DNA of 64,000 nucleotides from positions 23,148,067 to 23,212,066 of the forward strand of contig CM058230.1 in NCBI GenBank assembly GCA_030180135.1, in the 5' to 3' direction. Both the position numbers and the translations under genes were made by a program. Shown here in pieces: positions 9,620-20,235 of this stretch. Each line of letters starts with the position of its first letter. Position 1 is the stretch's first letter. Below the pieces are notes generated by a model. That model saw nothing but the letters and a program-made list of their open reading frames with translations. It made no database searches and was not told the DNA's origin. The stretch comes from Orychophragmus violaceus (Eukaryota > Streptophyta > Magnoliopsida > Brassicales > Brassicaceae).

Positions 9620-12600
9620 TTATGCTTCTGAATTGTCAGAATCAGAATACTCGGCATAATGATCGTCGAGTTTATTTTCAGAAGTATATTCGTCATCCGG
9701 GTTAACCATTGGAGTTGGCTCATACCCCGAAACATCTTCAACGGCATGTGCCTCGACTCGAACAATACCAGTGGATGGAATAACATGATCAACTGTGTCG
9801 TTTTGTATTGCTGTAAGCGAAACTTCTTGTGTTTCAGAAAGTCCTCTCGGGATAATCTTCGTTGTTGCCCACCATTCTTCCCTAGTTGGCCGTAATCTTG
9901 GATAAGGAACATAAGTAACTTGATCACATTTCTCCGGTAATATGAAAGGATCGTACTTATCATAGTGCATCTGCGGGCTAATATCAACAATACCGGATGG
10001 ATGTCTTCGTATTCCCCGTCCGGTGTTGAACCAGTCGCATTTGAATTTCACTAGTTTTAGTTTGACAGCTCCTGGATACTCTATCATGAATATCTCTTCG
10101 ATCAATCCAAAATACTCCGTCTCAGCGGTTCCCGAAACGCAAACACCATAATTCATCGTCTTCTTATTTTGTACATGACTTTCTGTATGGTAGTGATATC
10201 CTCTAGAATAAAACATAGGCCACGAGGTGATTTTATGGTTTGGACCTTATGCAAATTCTAGCATCCACAACGGATATTCAAAGGACTTTCTAGCGGTGTT
10301 AATCTGCACATATAAAATTTTAAAATGAGATTAGACTAGTGTTAATAAATATATGATAATTGTGTTTTATTTTAAAAACTTACGTAGTCTTGACACCACG
10401 TTGCAAATCCAGCATCTTTTGCTTTGGTCATTTCGTCTGAAGTAATGTTTGGTACATCATACGTCATTTTCTCTTCAAACATCCTGTACATATAATACGT
10501 TATAGTATTCGACATGAAATCGAAACTGTATGAATATAATTAAATATAACTAACCTTTCGTACGGTTCAAATTCTTTGTAGTTGAGCAGTAGAAATGTTT
10601 GAAGCACGTTGTAATCCTTATCAGTTAACCATGTTGTTGCTGATTTGCCATTGATTCTTCCTACTTGTTGGAACATAGTCGGGACATCAGAAAAATTGTA
10701 GGTGAACCGAATTTCCTTCACGTCATCTTCTGGATCCGCAAATGGTTGAGGTGTGATGTAATTGGCTATCACGTAGGAAATCTCTTCGATCACACACTGA
10801 GCTACTAGTGATCCTCCAATTCGAGCTTTGTTTTTAACCTTCTTTTTCAGGTGACACATGTACCTTTCAAAAGGATACATCCACCTATACTGGACCGGTC
10901 CGCCTAGTGGAGCTTCATCGGATAGTTGCACTGGAAGATGTTCCATCACATCAAAAAAAGCTGGTGCAAAGATTTTTTCCAAATTGCAAAGCCTCATAGC
11001 GATATTTTCTTTCAACGTAGCCACACTTTGATTCTTAACATTTTGGTCGATATATCTCTAAAAAAGAGAGCAATATCTACATAAATTAAAATAATAGATG
11101 ATTAGTTCATATAATTAAATTAAATTAATATGTAAAAAACACTTCAATAAATTATAATAATTATTACCTGAAATAGCCACATGAACAGCTTTCGGAAGAA
11201 GTTCTGAAAATGCAATTGGAAGTAGTCAGTGCATGATGACATGACAGTCATGACTTTTTAGACCTGATATTTTTCCATTCTCAACGTTAACACAACGTGA
11301 AAACTTAGATACATACCCGTCTGGAAATCTAACATCGGTTTTCAACCATGTTAAAAAAATTTCTTTGCTTTCTCTCGACAATCTGAAGATTGGAATAGGC
11401 ACTCTTCCATCTTGGGTAACCTCTAAATCAGGCCTTTTGCAAAACGAAGGGAGATCTTGCCTAGATTTTATGCTATCTTTTGTTTTCCCTGGAACGTTAA
11501 GCACTGTGTTGATGAGATTATCAAATAAATTTTTCTCGATATGCATAAAATCGAGGTTGTGCCGAAGAAGTAGATTCTCCCAGTACGGCAACTCCCAGAA
11601 GATACTTTTTCACCCAGTTATGAGCAACACCATAATCATCTACTGTTCGAGAAGGATTTTCGTGTCCTTTGCCTCCGCATTCCACTGTTTTGCGTAGCCC
11701 AATTATATTATTTATCCGTTCGTGTAAGACTTCTTCTCCGGTGAGCCAAGGTGGAGGATCGTCGTTCACCATTTTGTTCTTCAAGAAAGATTTAACATTC
11801 CGCCTGTAAGGATGTCCTCTAACCAAAAAGCTCATGTGACAATCAAACCAATTGTGCTTCCTTCCATGAGACAACCAAAATTATTTTGTCTCATCCATAC
11901 AGTATAGACAAGCCAACCTCCCATGCGCCATCCATCCTGATAGCATGCCGTAGGCTGGAAAATAGCTAATCGTCCACATCAGAGCAGCTCGCATCGTGAA
12001 AATTTCTTGACGGGACACATCGTAAGTCTCCACACCGTCACTCCATAAATTTTGCAACTCTTTAATCAACGGTTGCAAGAAAATATCCAAGATTTTTTGG
12101 GATGGTTCGGCCCTGGCACTAATATAGAGAGGAAGAAGTATTCTCTTTTCATGCACATTCCCGGGGGCAAATTGTATGGCGTCACAATGACGGGCCAGAC
12201 AGAGTATGATTGTCCATTCATATCAATTGGGTTAAATCCATTTGTTGATAAACCAAGATAAACATTGCGACTCTCAGAAGCAAAAGTAGGATATACCTCT
12301 TTAAAATGCTTCCATGCTCTTCTGTCTGAGGGATGATGCATTTCTCCTTCCGGTGACACATGTTCCGAATGCCACCTCATATGTGACGCAGTAGTCTTTT
12401 ATTGGAATAATCGCTTTAGTCGATCACCAAGTGGTAGATAAAACATCCTTTGTTTTGGTATCTTCTTCCCTGATCGACCCAAATTTTGTTCATACCGATC
12501 CAGTCCACAAAACCGACAATGTGACAACTCACGATTAGCTCCCTTCCAAAATAACATACAGCTCTGCTCGCACACATCGATCTTATGACAGGGAAACCCA

Positions 12601-13282
12601 AGAGACCGTGTTATCTTCTTCGTCTCGTAATATGATGATGGATCTGTATTAGGCGACTGAATAACATAACTAAATGTCTGCGCGATATCGTCTAGACATT
12701 CCTCCGGGATATTGAAATTGGTCTTCTAATTCGTCACTTTTGATGTCAAGTACAATTGAGTTCTTCCATCAGCGCACCCGTCATACAAAGGTTGATTTGC
12801 GGCTTCTAAAGCTTGGTAAACGGGATCATGGTAGATGGTTCTTGAATATTTTCAGCATCGGCAGGTAACATGTTGAAATCTTCATTGGGATCACGAAACT
12901 CATCCATCGGAACTTGTATAGGATATCCAGTTACTGTTTCATCTCCGGCCACGTGATGACTTGTGGAAGCTTGGCCGCCATAATGACTTGTAGATGCTTC
13001 GCCGCCATAGTAACCTTGTTCTCTGTGGTGCGTCCACACAAAATAGTTCTCCATAAAGTCATTTCACAGAAGATGGGTCGTCACAGTATCAGCATCATGT
13101 TGCTTTTGATTTTTGCACCTCCTACACAGACACCACAAGACCTCGTGTGCAAGATAATAATCTTGATTACACGCAAACGAAATAAAATAATTTATCCCCT
13201 CTTCGAATTTCTTAGACAAAGAACGATCAGCACGCCTCAAGCGTTTATACATTCATTCTCTCGATGAATAAAAATCACTCAT
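9620..13282 (-). pseudogene. TNP2-like CACTA transposase, decayed
   Basis: Domains in order from the minus-strand start: transposase-associated domain (13282-13060; MYKRL, LWCLCRRCKNQK), Tnp2 Transposase_21 region (about 12380-11226; NVYLGLSTNGFNPI, PYNLPPGMCMKRE, NWFDCHM, HIEKNLFDNLINT, GLKSHDCHV), DUF4218 (11024-10500; VMEHLPVQLSDEAP, MYPFERYMCHLKKKVKNKAR), and DUF4216 (10216-9760; GVCVSGTAETEYFGLIEEI, CDWFN, YDPFILPEKCDQV), with an acidic tail. At least two in-frame stops interrupt the N-terminal domain, one where Trp of the conserved WM pair is expected (13254). There are frameshifts near 12072 and 11590 and a stop near 11885. Exons are separated by AT-rich introns. It acted on its own family's ends; this copy cannot encode an active enzyme. 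Confidence 0.88.
12617..12838 (-). other. Degraded linker segment of the TNP2 gene
   Basis: Translated on the minus strand this stretch gives EALEAANQPLYDGCADGRTQ, then a stop at the lysine-rich join, then NFNIPEECLDDIAQTFSYV. It aligns with the corresponding intact exon of CACTA 4 (61544-61119, KRPLYDGCKDGHSPLSS). It connects the transposase-associated domain to the Tnp2 domain. It shows that the gene continues across the gap between the open frames. Confidence 0.6.
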
Positions 13283-13389
13283 TTTATAAAAACACAAAAA
13301 AATGAAATCGGATTTTTTTTCTGTATCGTGTTTGTGTGTTTATTGTTTTTGAGTTTGAACCAAATGAGAGCTCGTTCTTTTATAATATG

Positions 13390-13701
13390 ATTTTAGCTAC
13401 AGATAGCTGCGGCCAGAGCCGTAACTATGAAGATATTTTCATACAAAAATTGGTTGGAATAGTATCCGAAACGTGATATAACCCCTTAGCTACGGATAGC
13501 TACGACTTTGGTTGCATCTAAGGGAATATATTCTCTGCATAATGCAGAGTGATAGACTGATGGTATGTGTTTGAATGACCATATATACAGTCGACCGTGA
13601 CTGAATTATTGTGTTCTATATCTACGGATCGCTACGGAATACATAGCTACGAATAAGTTCGCAGCTAACCATAGCTATAGGTTTCTGCGACATGTTCGTA
13701 G
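13390..13701. repeat. Subterminal repeats of CACTA 1, inner part
   Basis: Repeated GTAGCTA and TAGCTACGGATAGCTACG motifs in both orientations upstream of the transposase start. Such clusters are the expected TnpA-binding regions of En/Spm elements. They resume at 23555 after the retrotransposon. Confidence 0.7.
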
Positions 13702-14922
13702 TGATAGGTTCTAAGTTTTCCCTATACTAAACTGCAAGTGAACAGCAATGTCAAGGTAGTATATAAGGTTATCGAATCCACAGGGACACTTGGTCTCAAG
13801 AGAATCAAACTATAGGAATAAATACTAGAAATAAGCAAATAGTGAATGGAATAAATTGCGGTGCGAGAAAGTAAATCAGTAGCAGAGTTTAACGGTTGTG
13901 TAGCAAGTAATTAAAAGCGTCAAGCCTAGGGTATTCTCAGGAAATCAGACAAGCAGACAGTTCATTCAGCAAGGATCTAATTAAGAACGGTTCTAGAACT
14001 CAAAACACAGATATAGAATTAACCAAATTCCTTTGCGATAATTCTCTAAGTCTAAGTGCAGCAAACCAAACTTTCGTTTGCGAGAACTAACAGATTAAAC
14101 TAGCAATAAGTCCAAGTTTGATATGTTCACAATTATCCTAAACCAAACTTCCGTTTGCGCAAAGTTTAATTGCCCAATTTAATTAGTTCAGATTCCTAAA
14201 CCCCACTTCCGTGATGTATTTAGCAACCTAAGATCTAGATTCTAAATGAATCAGGTTAGAACTAGCTTTAAGCACAATTAAATTGAAGAACAGATATAGT
14301 TTGAATCCTTAACTGAATTTGAACAAGTCTAGCAAGTCATGAAATCCTATGTGAGAAACCCTAAACCTAACTAGGAATCTACTCAGACATAGATAATGAA
14401 AACATAATCATAGAATGAATAAATTGCATAAAAGAATAAGAGTAAAAGGGGTTCGAAATCTTCTCCAAATACAGATGATGTAACAGGTTCAGATCAGCCC
14501 CAAAAAGCTCTAAAATCCTCTGCTCTTAATTATCAAAAGTGTATTGTAAAAAGTATAAAGCGTCTCTAATAAAAACACTAAAAACTCTATTATATAGGCA
14601 TAATCTCGGCCAGGGGCTTCTTTGTAAATATCAGGAACTTCTGGATCAAAGTGCAAATTCTTCACTCTTCTAAACCGCCGAGTTTCGGCCCATCTCGCTG
14701 GTGCATCGATCGATGCTAGAGTGCAACGATCGACACCTTCCTCTGTTTCGGACAGTGAACTTTATCTCTCGGCCAAACACTCCAAAAATCTCCAAAATGC
14801 TCCATTATCTCCAATTCAGCTCCAAACCTGATTATACCTGTAAAAGACTCTAAAAGAACACAAAAGACACTAAAAACACACTTATATCATGGTCTAAAAC
14901 TAGTAAAAACCATGATATATCA
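13702..14922 (-). repeat. 3' LTR of element A
   Basis: The 1221-bp copy adjoining the polypurine tract. A minus-strand TATA-like motif (CCTATATAATAG, 14587-14598) lies within it. A fold-back motif pair (14703-14736) sits on the upstream side of that TATA motif in the minus-strand sense. Confidence 0.93.
14587..14598 (-). promoter_or_regulatory. TATA-like promoter motif in LTR of element A
   Basis: Minus-strand CTATATAATAG about two thirds of the way into the LTR from its minus-strand end. The identical motif occurs in the 5' LTR near 23219-23230, where it would drive the element's transcript. There is no experimental support; position and sequence only. Confidence 0.5.
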
Positions 14923-14936
14923 ACTCCCCCACACTT
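14923..14936 (-). promoter_or_regulatory. 3' polypurine tract of element A
   Basis: Plus-strand ACTCCCCCACACTT, i.e. AAGTGTGGGGGAGT on the element's sense strand, directly abuts the 3' LTR. This is the expected primer for plus-strand DNA synthesis. Two similar C-rich copies occur at about 15100 and 15859. Confidence 0.85.
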
Positions 14937-14940
14937 AGCC

Positions 14941-14960
14941 TTTGCTTGCCCTCAAGCAAA
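14941..14960 (-). other. Perfect 8-bp hairpin next to the polypurine tract
   Basis: TTTGCTTG, four-base loop, CAAGCAAA. It lies 4 bp from the polypurine tract. Element B has a matching hairpin at 35035-35054 in which the outer T-A pair is C-G, so pairing is preserved although the bases differ. Confidence 0.7.
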
Positions 14961-16286
14961 ACAGAGAACTAAAACATGGTGAAGAGGTTTGAAAACTCTT
15001 CAGAAACTCATTTCATCTTAGAAGCTACAATACTCAGATTCCCTTTAGTAAACCACTGAAAGAATCAATCACAGGATATCAAGACCAACATGTACTTCTC
15101 CCACACTTAGCAACTGTCCTAGGTAAACTCCACAATCACATTCAAGCATTCAAATTCTCCCTACTGACTTCTGCAAGTATTTAAGTGCGGTCTCACCTAA
15201 GGAGTATCGATCTAAAGGCACATGGATTCTTACCTTATCAGCTCTAGACCACCATACTATCTTTCTCTAGTCCCTTTCTTCTCTTTCCCTTCTTTAACAA
15301 CTGATTTTTCCCCATTGGGTATCATTTTATTTTTTTTATCAGTGTTCTTCCCGTTATGGGGTATACTTTGGACACATTCCATGGATAACATGAGAGAAAA
15401 TAGTGTTTGCTACCATTCTCATGACCACTTCGGAGTTACTAACTCATCCTCAGTTTATTATTATTTTTTTTTTTTACTTTATAGAAGGGGAGAAGGGGAC
15501 TAAATAGGACAGGTTTACAGGCTGTGTCAGAACTAACAAGGGAATTCGACATAAAGCATACCAAGCCCTTAGGTGAGAAATCTAAGTCAGTATTAAGGTT
15601 GAAGTCAGTAAAGGATCCTCTGATACCTGAAGTGATGTGGGTGTTCCCAGTAGGTTGATCTGTGATGGGGTTTTCTAATAGTCATAGATAGATCCTGCAA
15701 CTTCATCCCAATGGTTACTTAAGTTCCTGCAAGTCTTGTAAATCTTCTCAGAAAATCATAGTTTCTTACTTAAACAATTTTGACTCAATAAAACAAATTT
15801 TTTTTTTTTGAAAAACGGACTGACTCTTAAGAAAACAGAAAGATGTAAGTCAGTAGCACCTCCCCCACACTTAAGACACACTGTCCCCAGTAGTGTCCAG
15901 CGAAGGATTGGTAAAAAGAAAATAAAAATTGAAAAGGTGGAATTATGTCTGTCGGGTTACCTCTGTCGCTGAGCATCGACCGTTGCACTAAGTGCATCGA
16001 CCGTTACTTGGCGATTTTCGTGTATAGTCGATCGTTGCTCAGGACCGCAACGATCGCTGCAATGCGATTCCTTTCGTGTTGTGACGATCGACACAGAAGT
16101 GCATCGATCGCTGCACTGCGATTTAACCGAGACCTGCAAACATAAACTCACCAGAAACAAAAACAAACGTAAAATCCTAACAAAAACACCAAAAATGAAA
16201 AAGAAAAACACTAGTACCTAATGGTGGGTTGCCTCCCACCCAGCGCTTGTTTAAGGTCAATAGCTTGACCGGACGGATGAGAATTT
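14961..16286. other. 3' non-coding zone of element A, no env frame
   Basis: No open frame with protein similarity. It contains two extra polypurine-like copies (about 15100 and 15859), a cluster of TCGATCG fold-back modules (15972-16125), and near the pol end two small hairpins: GGTGGG/CCCACC at 16222-16239 and GGTCAA/TTGACC at 16255-16270. Full-length Athila elements usually have an env-like gene here; I see none. Confidence 0.6.
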
Positions 16287-17307
16287 TCAAGCGCATGGGG
16301 CATGATCCAGGGGCAAAATCTGTCCTCTGGGAATTTCGGCCTTAGCCCAATAGTGTTTTACTCTCTGCCCATTTACAGCAAACTCATTACCTTCCTTGCC
16401 TATTAGTATGACAGCTCCATATGGACGCACTTCCTTTATTGTGTAAGGACCGGACCATCTTGATTTCAGCTTCCCTGGAAACAAATGCAGACGAGAATTG
16501 TATAGAAGTACCTGGTCATTAGGCTCAAACCGTCTAGAAACAATCTTTTTTATCATGATAAGCCTTAGTCCTCTCCTTGTACAGCTTTGAGTTCTCATAG
16601 GCAAGATGTCTAATCTCATCCAACTCATTGAGCTGTATCAATCTCCTCTCTGCAGCTGGTTTGAGGTCAAAGTTCATCTGTTTTACAGCCCATGCTGCCT
16701 TGTGCTCAAGTTCTACTGGCAAATGACATGCTTTCCCATACAGCAAATGGAATGGAGTAGTCCCTAATGGCGTTTTAAATGCAGTCCTGTAGGCCCATAA
16801 AGCATCATCAAGCTTAGCTGCCCAATCTTTCCTTGTCTTCCCAACTGTCTTCTCCAAGATCTCCTTGATTTGTCTGTTAGAAACCTCTACTTGTCCACTA
16901 GTCTGTGGGTGATAAGGAGTAGCAACTCGGTGATGCACTCCATGCTTCTTCAGGAGCTTCTCAAAAACCTTATTAATAAAGTGAGATCCTCCATCACTAA
17001 TTACTATCCGGGGTACTCCAAATCTAGGGAATATGATAGATTTAAACAGCTTAATGACTACTGAAGAGTCATTGGTTGGACTGGCTATTGCTTCTACCCA
17101 CTTAGAAACATAATCCACATCAACTAATATGAATTTATTCCCATAAGATGAGGGAAAGGGACCCATAAAGTCTATGCCCCAGCAATCAAAAACCTCGACC
17201 TCAAGAATGAAATTCTGAAGCATCTCATGCTTTCTGCTTATTTTCCCTCTCCTCTGGCAGGCATCACAATGAGAAATAAAAGAGTGAGTATCAGCGAACA
17301 TTGTAGG
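16287..17307 (-). pseudogene. Integrase part of pol, element A, stop and frameshift
   Basis: After a TAG at 17305-17307 that falls on the second Trp expected in the conserved FWWP-like join, the frame continues. It has the HHCC second half (HCDACQRRGK), then the DDE core (WGIDFMGPFP, DVDYVSKWVEA, ISDGGSHF, HRVATPYHPQTSGQVEVSNR, KTRKDWAAKLDDALWAYRTA). The catalytic acidic residues are visible. The frame breaks near 16547 in a run of six A (sense strand) and resumes in another frame (16287-16540) with the C-terminal domain (FEPNDQVLLYNSRLHLFPGK, SRWSGPYTI). Two single-base lesions therefore inactivate an otherwise well-conserved integrase. Confidence 0.9.
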
Positions 17308-20229
17308 CTACCAGAAACCTGCTTGCAAAACCTTAGACACAGTCTTAAATGTAGCAAAATGTCCTGCATAATCTGATCCGTGACAGTGGAAAAGGATATC
17401 TGGAACCTCTGACTCAGCAACGCATCTTCTATAAAGGTCATCCGAACAATGCTTATAGAGGTAAGGTTCATCCCAATAGTACCTCCTAAGTTCTCTGAAA
17501 AACCTCTTCTTTTCATATCCCTTCAGATTGTCTGGTTCAGTCTCAGCAGCTAGATAATTGGCTATGTCTGCATACCATGGTCGATCATTTGTTGCGACAG
17601 CGTAAATCTCAAACTCATGCTTTCCAATCCGCACCGTAAAAGTTTCTGGGTCTGTATCCGTGCTGCAACGATCGTCACAGTCAGGTGTATCGATCGTTAC
17701 TGCCCCGATAGATGCATCGATCGACGCTGGCGTTGCATCGATCGACGCAATGCGATTAATCCGACAGCTTTGCAGATTTCTGTCCAAATCTGTCTCACAG
17801 ATTGTCCCAACCATATTGACGTTTTCTTCAGGCAAGTAGTCATTAATTGGCACGTCCTCCTCTACTAGCATCCTCGAAAGATGATCAGCAACTCCATTCT
17901 CAACCCCTTTCTTGTCTCTCACTTCAATATCAAATTCCTGAAGCAACAAGATCCATCTCAACAGTCTTGGCTTAGCATCCTTTTTCTGCATCAGATACTT
18001 CAGTGCTGAATGATCAGTGTGTACAATCACCTTGGAGCCAACAAGATAAGAGCGAAATTTCTCAAATGCAAAGACAACTGCAAGCAACTCCTTCTCTGTT
18101 GTGGCATAGTTTCTTTGTGCATCATCCAGTGTCCTACTGGCATAATAGATAGCATGAAGTTTTCTATCTTTCTTTTGTCCAAGAACAGCTCCCACAGCAT
18201 AATCACTTGCATCGCACATTACTTCGAAAGGCAAATCCCAATCCGGTGGCTGAACTATGGGAGCACTCACTAATGCCTGCTTGATCTGTTCAAATGCAGT
18301 TTGACAATCTGCAGTGAACTCAAATTTGGTGTCTTTGCACAGCAAAGCAGTTAGTGGCCTAGCAATCCTACTAAAATCCTTGATGAACCGTCTATAGAAG
18401 CCAGCATGTCCAAGAAAGCTTCTAATAGACTTAACAGAATCAGGTGCCTGCAGGTTCGTCATTACCTCGATTTTGGCGCGGTCCACCTCTATTCCTGCTT
18501 CGGACACTTTATGTCCAAGCACAATGCCATCTCTGACCATAAAATGACACTTCTCCCAGTTAAGAACTAAATGCTTCTCTTCACATCTTTTCAGAACCTT
18601 ACACAGATTATCTAAGCATTCATTATAGGATGATCCATATACTGAGAAATCATCCATGAATACTTCCATAAAATCCTCAATCATATCTGTGAATATGGAC
18701 ATCATGCATCTCTGGAAAGTGGCTGGTGCATTGCAGAGTCCAAAAGGCATCCTACGGTAGGCGAATGTCCCATATGGACAAGTGAAAGTGGTTTTTCCCT
18801 GATCCTCTGGATGGATGGGGATCTGAAAGAAACTTGAGTATCCATCTAAGAAGCAGTAGTAAGGATGATTTGCTAACCTTTCGAGCATCTGATCAATAAA
18901 AGGCAAAGGAAAATGATCCTTCCTAGTAGCAGCATTAAGCTTCCTGTAGTCAATACACATCCTGTGTCCTGTCACAGTCCTAGTAGGTATCAGCTCGTTC
19001 TTCTCATTCTTCACAACTGTAACACCGCCCTTCTTTGGCACTACATGGACTGGACTTACCCAATCACTATCAGAGATAGGATATATAATTCCAGCGTCAA
19101 GGAGTTTCATAATCTCCTTTTTGACTACTTCCTGCAGATTAGGATTAAGTCTCCTCTGATGTTCGATTGATGTCTTGGACTCATCCTCAAGATGTATCCG
19201 GTGCATGCACAGCTCTGGTGAGATACCTGAAATATCATTAAGGGAATAGCCAAGAGCTTTGCGATGCTTGCGCAGCTTTCTTAGCAGTAAAGTGAGCTCT
19301 GCGTTGTTCAAACTAGCGTTGACAATCACTGGATAAGTTGAATTCGGTCCAAGAAATGCGTACCTTAGCCCGGATGGAAGTTGTTTCAGATCTATTTTCG
19401 GAGCTTTTTCCTCTGCCCAGTCTCTGTCGACTTGCAACGATCGTTGCTCAGTTGGTATCGATCGTTGCAGTCCCGCGTCAGACACTTCTACTTGCATTGC
19501 AACCTCGACAGAATCCATCAATCTTGTATAGCACATCGCAGGCTCGTCCTGTAGGTATTCCAACTCCAAAATAGAACTCAGTAAAGCCCTTTCTAGTGGG
19601 TCCTCAGCATGTGATTGATGGAAGTACTCTGCAGCCAAATCGCCCAATGTGTCCACATAAAAGGTCTGCCCGTCGATGGTCGGTCTCTTCACCAGTTTGT
19701 TCATGTCAAAACTCATCTTCAGATCACCCACATTCAGGATTATCTTGCCTCCTTGACAGTCAATCATCGCACCAACTGTTGCTAAGAAAGACCTGCCTAG
19801 AATTAATGGGTCTTTTGGCTCATGTCCATATTGTAGAACCACAAAATCAGTTGGGATTACGCACTTTCCAACTGTTATAGGCACATCCTCTATTACTCCT
19901 TCTGGAATCCTGACTGATCTGTCGGCCAGAACCAGTGATATCCTAGTTGGTATAAAATCTGTCATCCCCAGTCTTTTAGCAACAGAAAGGGGCATTAGAT
20001 TTACACTGGAGCCAAGATCACATAGGGATCTTTCGAACCTCTCCTTATAGATAGCACAATCCAACACGAAGCTGCCCGGATCTTTCAATTTCTCTGGAAT
20101 TCTACCTTGAACCACTGCACTACATACTTCATTGAGCATCATTATACTTTCCTCATCAGACCATTTACCAGAAATTGCATCCTTGAGGCATCTCTTCATC
20201 ATGGGGGAAGTTTCAATGGAATCCAACAA
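17308..20229 (-). CDS. Protease-reverse transcriptase-RNase H of element A
   Basis: A 973-residue frame. The aspartic protease is at about residues 50-160 (CDLGSSVNLMPLSVAKRLG). Reverse transcriptase is at about 370-560 (MCIDYRKLNAATRKDHFPLP, FQIPIHPEDQGKTTFTCPYG, RMPFGLCNAPATFQRCM, catalytic VFMDDFSVYG). RNase H is at about 640-770 (FEVMCDASDYAVGAVLGQ, ASRTLDDAQRNYATTEKELL, VHTDHSALKYL). The HH half of the integrase zinc finger follows (HCHGSDYAGH). Linkers between protease and RT and between RNase H and integrase carry SIDA/SIDT peptides encoded by fold-back modules. It is in the same frame as gag and separated from it by one TAA. Confidence 0.95.
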   Translation of the reverse strand: MLDSIETSPMMKRCLKDAISGKWSDEESIMMLNEVCSAVVQGRIPEKLKDPGSFVLDCAIYKERFERSLCDLGSSVNLMPLSVAKRLGMTDFIPTRISLVLADRSVRIPEGVIEDVPITVGKCVIPTDFVVLQYGHEPKDPLILGRSFLATVGAMIDCQGGKIILNVGDLKMSFDMNKLVKRPTIDGQTFYVDTLGDLAAEYFHQSHAEDPLERALLSSILELEYLQDEPAMCYTRLMDSVEVAMQVEVSDAGLQRSIPTEQRSLQVDRDWAEEKAPKIDLKQLPSGLRYAFLGPNSTYPVIVNASLNNAELTLLLRKLRKHRKALGYSLNDISGISPELCMHRIHLEDESKTSIEHQRRLNPNLQEVVKKEIMKLLDAGIIYPISDSDWVSPVHVVPKKGGVTVVKNEKNELIPTRTVTGHRMCIDYRKLNAATRKDHFPLPFIDQMLERLANHPYYCFLDGYSSFFQIPIHPEDQGKTTFTCPYGTFAYRRMPFGLCNAPATFQRCMMSIFTDMIEDFMEVFMDDFSVYGSSYNECLDNLCKVLKRCEEKHLVLNWEKCHFMVRDGIVLGHKVSEAGIEVDRAKIEVMTNLQAPDSVKSIRSFLGHAGFYRRFIKDFSRIARPLTALLCKDTKFEFTADCQTAFEQIKQALVSAPIVQPPDWDLPFEVMCDASDYAVGAVLGQKKDRKLHAIYYASRTLDDAQRNYATTEKELLAVVFAFEKFRSYLVGSKVIVHTDHSALKYLMQKKDAKPRLLRWILLLQEFDIEVRDKKGVENGVADHLSRMLVEEDVPINDYLPEENVNMVGTICETDLDRNLQSCRINRIASIDATPASIDASIGAVTIDTPDCDDRCSTDTDPETFTVRIGKHEFEIYAVATNDRPWYADIANYLAAETEPDNLKGYEKKRFFRELRRYYWDEPYLYKHCSDDLYRRCVAESEVPDILFHCHGSDYAGHFATFKTVSKVLQAGFW

Positions 20230-20235
20230 AGGTAC

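Noticed and set aside
14961..16286. Env-like gene of the Athila-like element
   Set aside because: Searched the 3' zone for a long frame with signal peptide or membrane segment; only short frames interrupted by repeats were seen.
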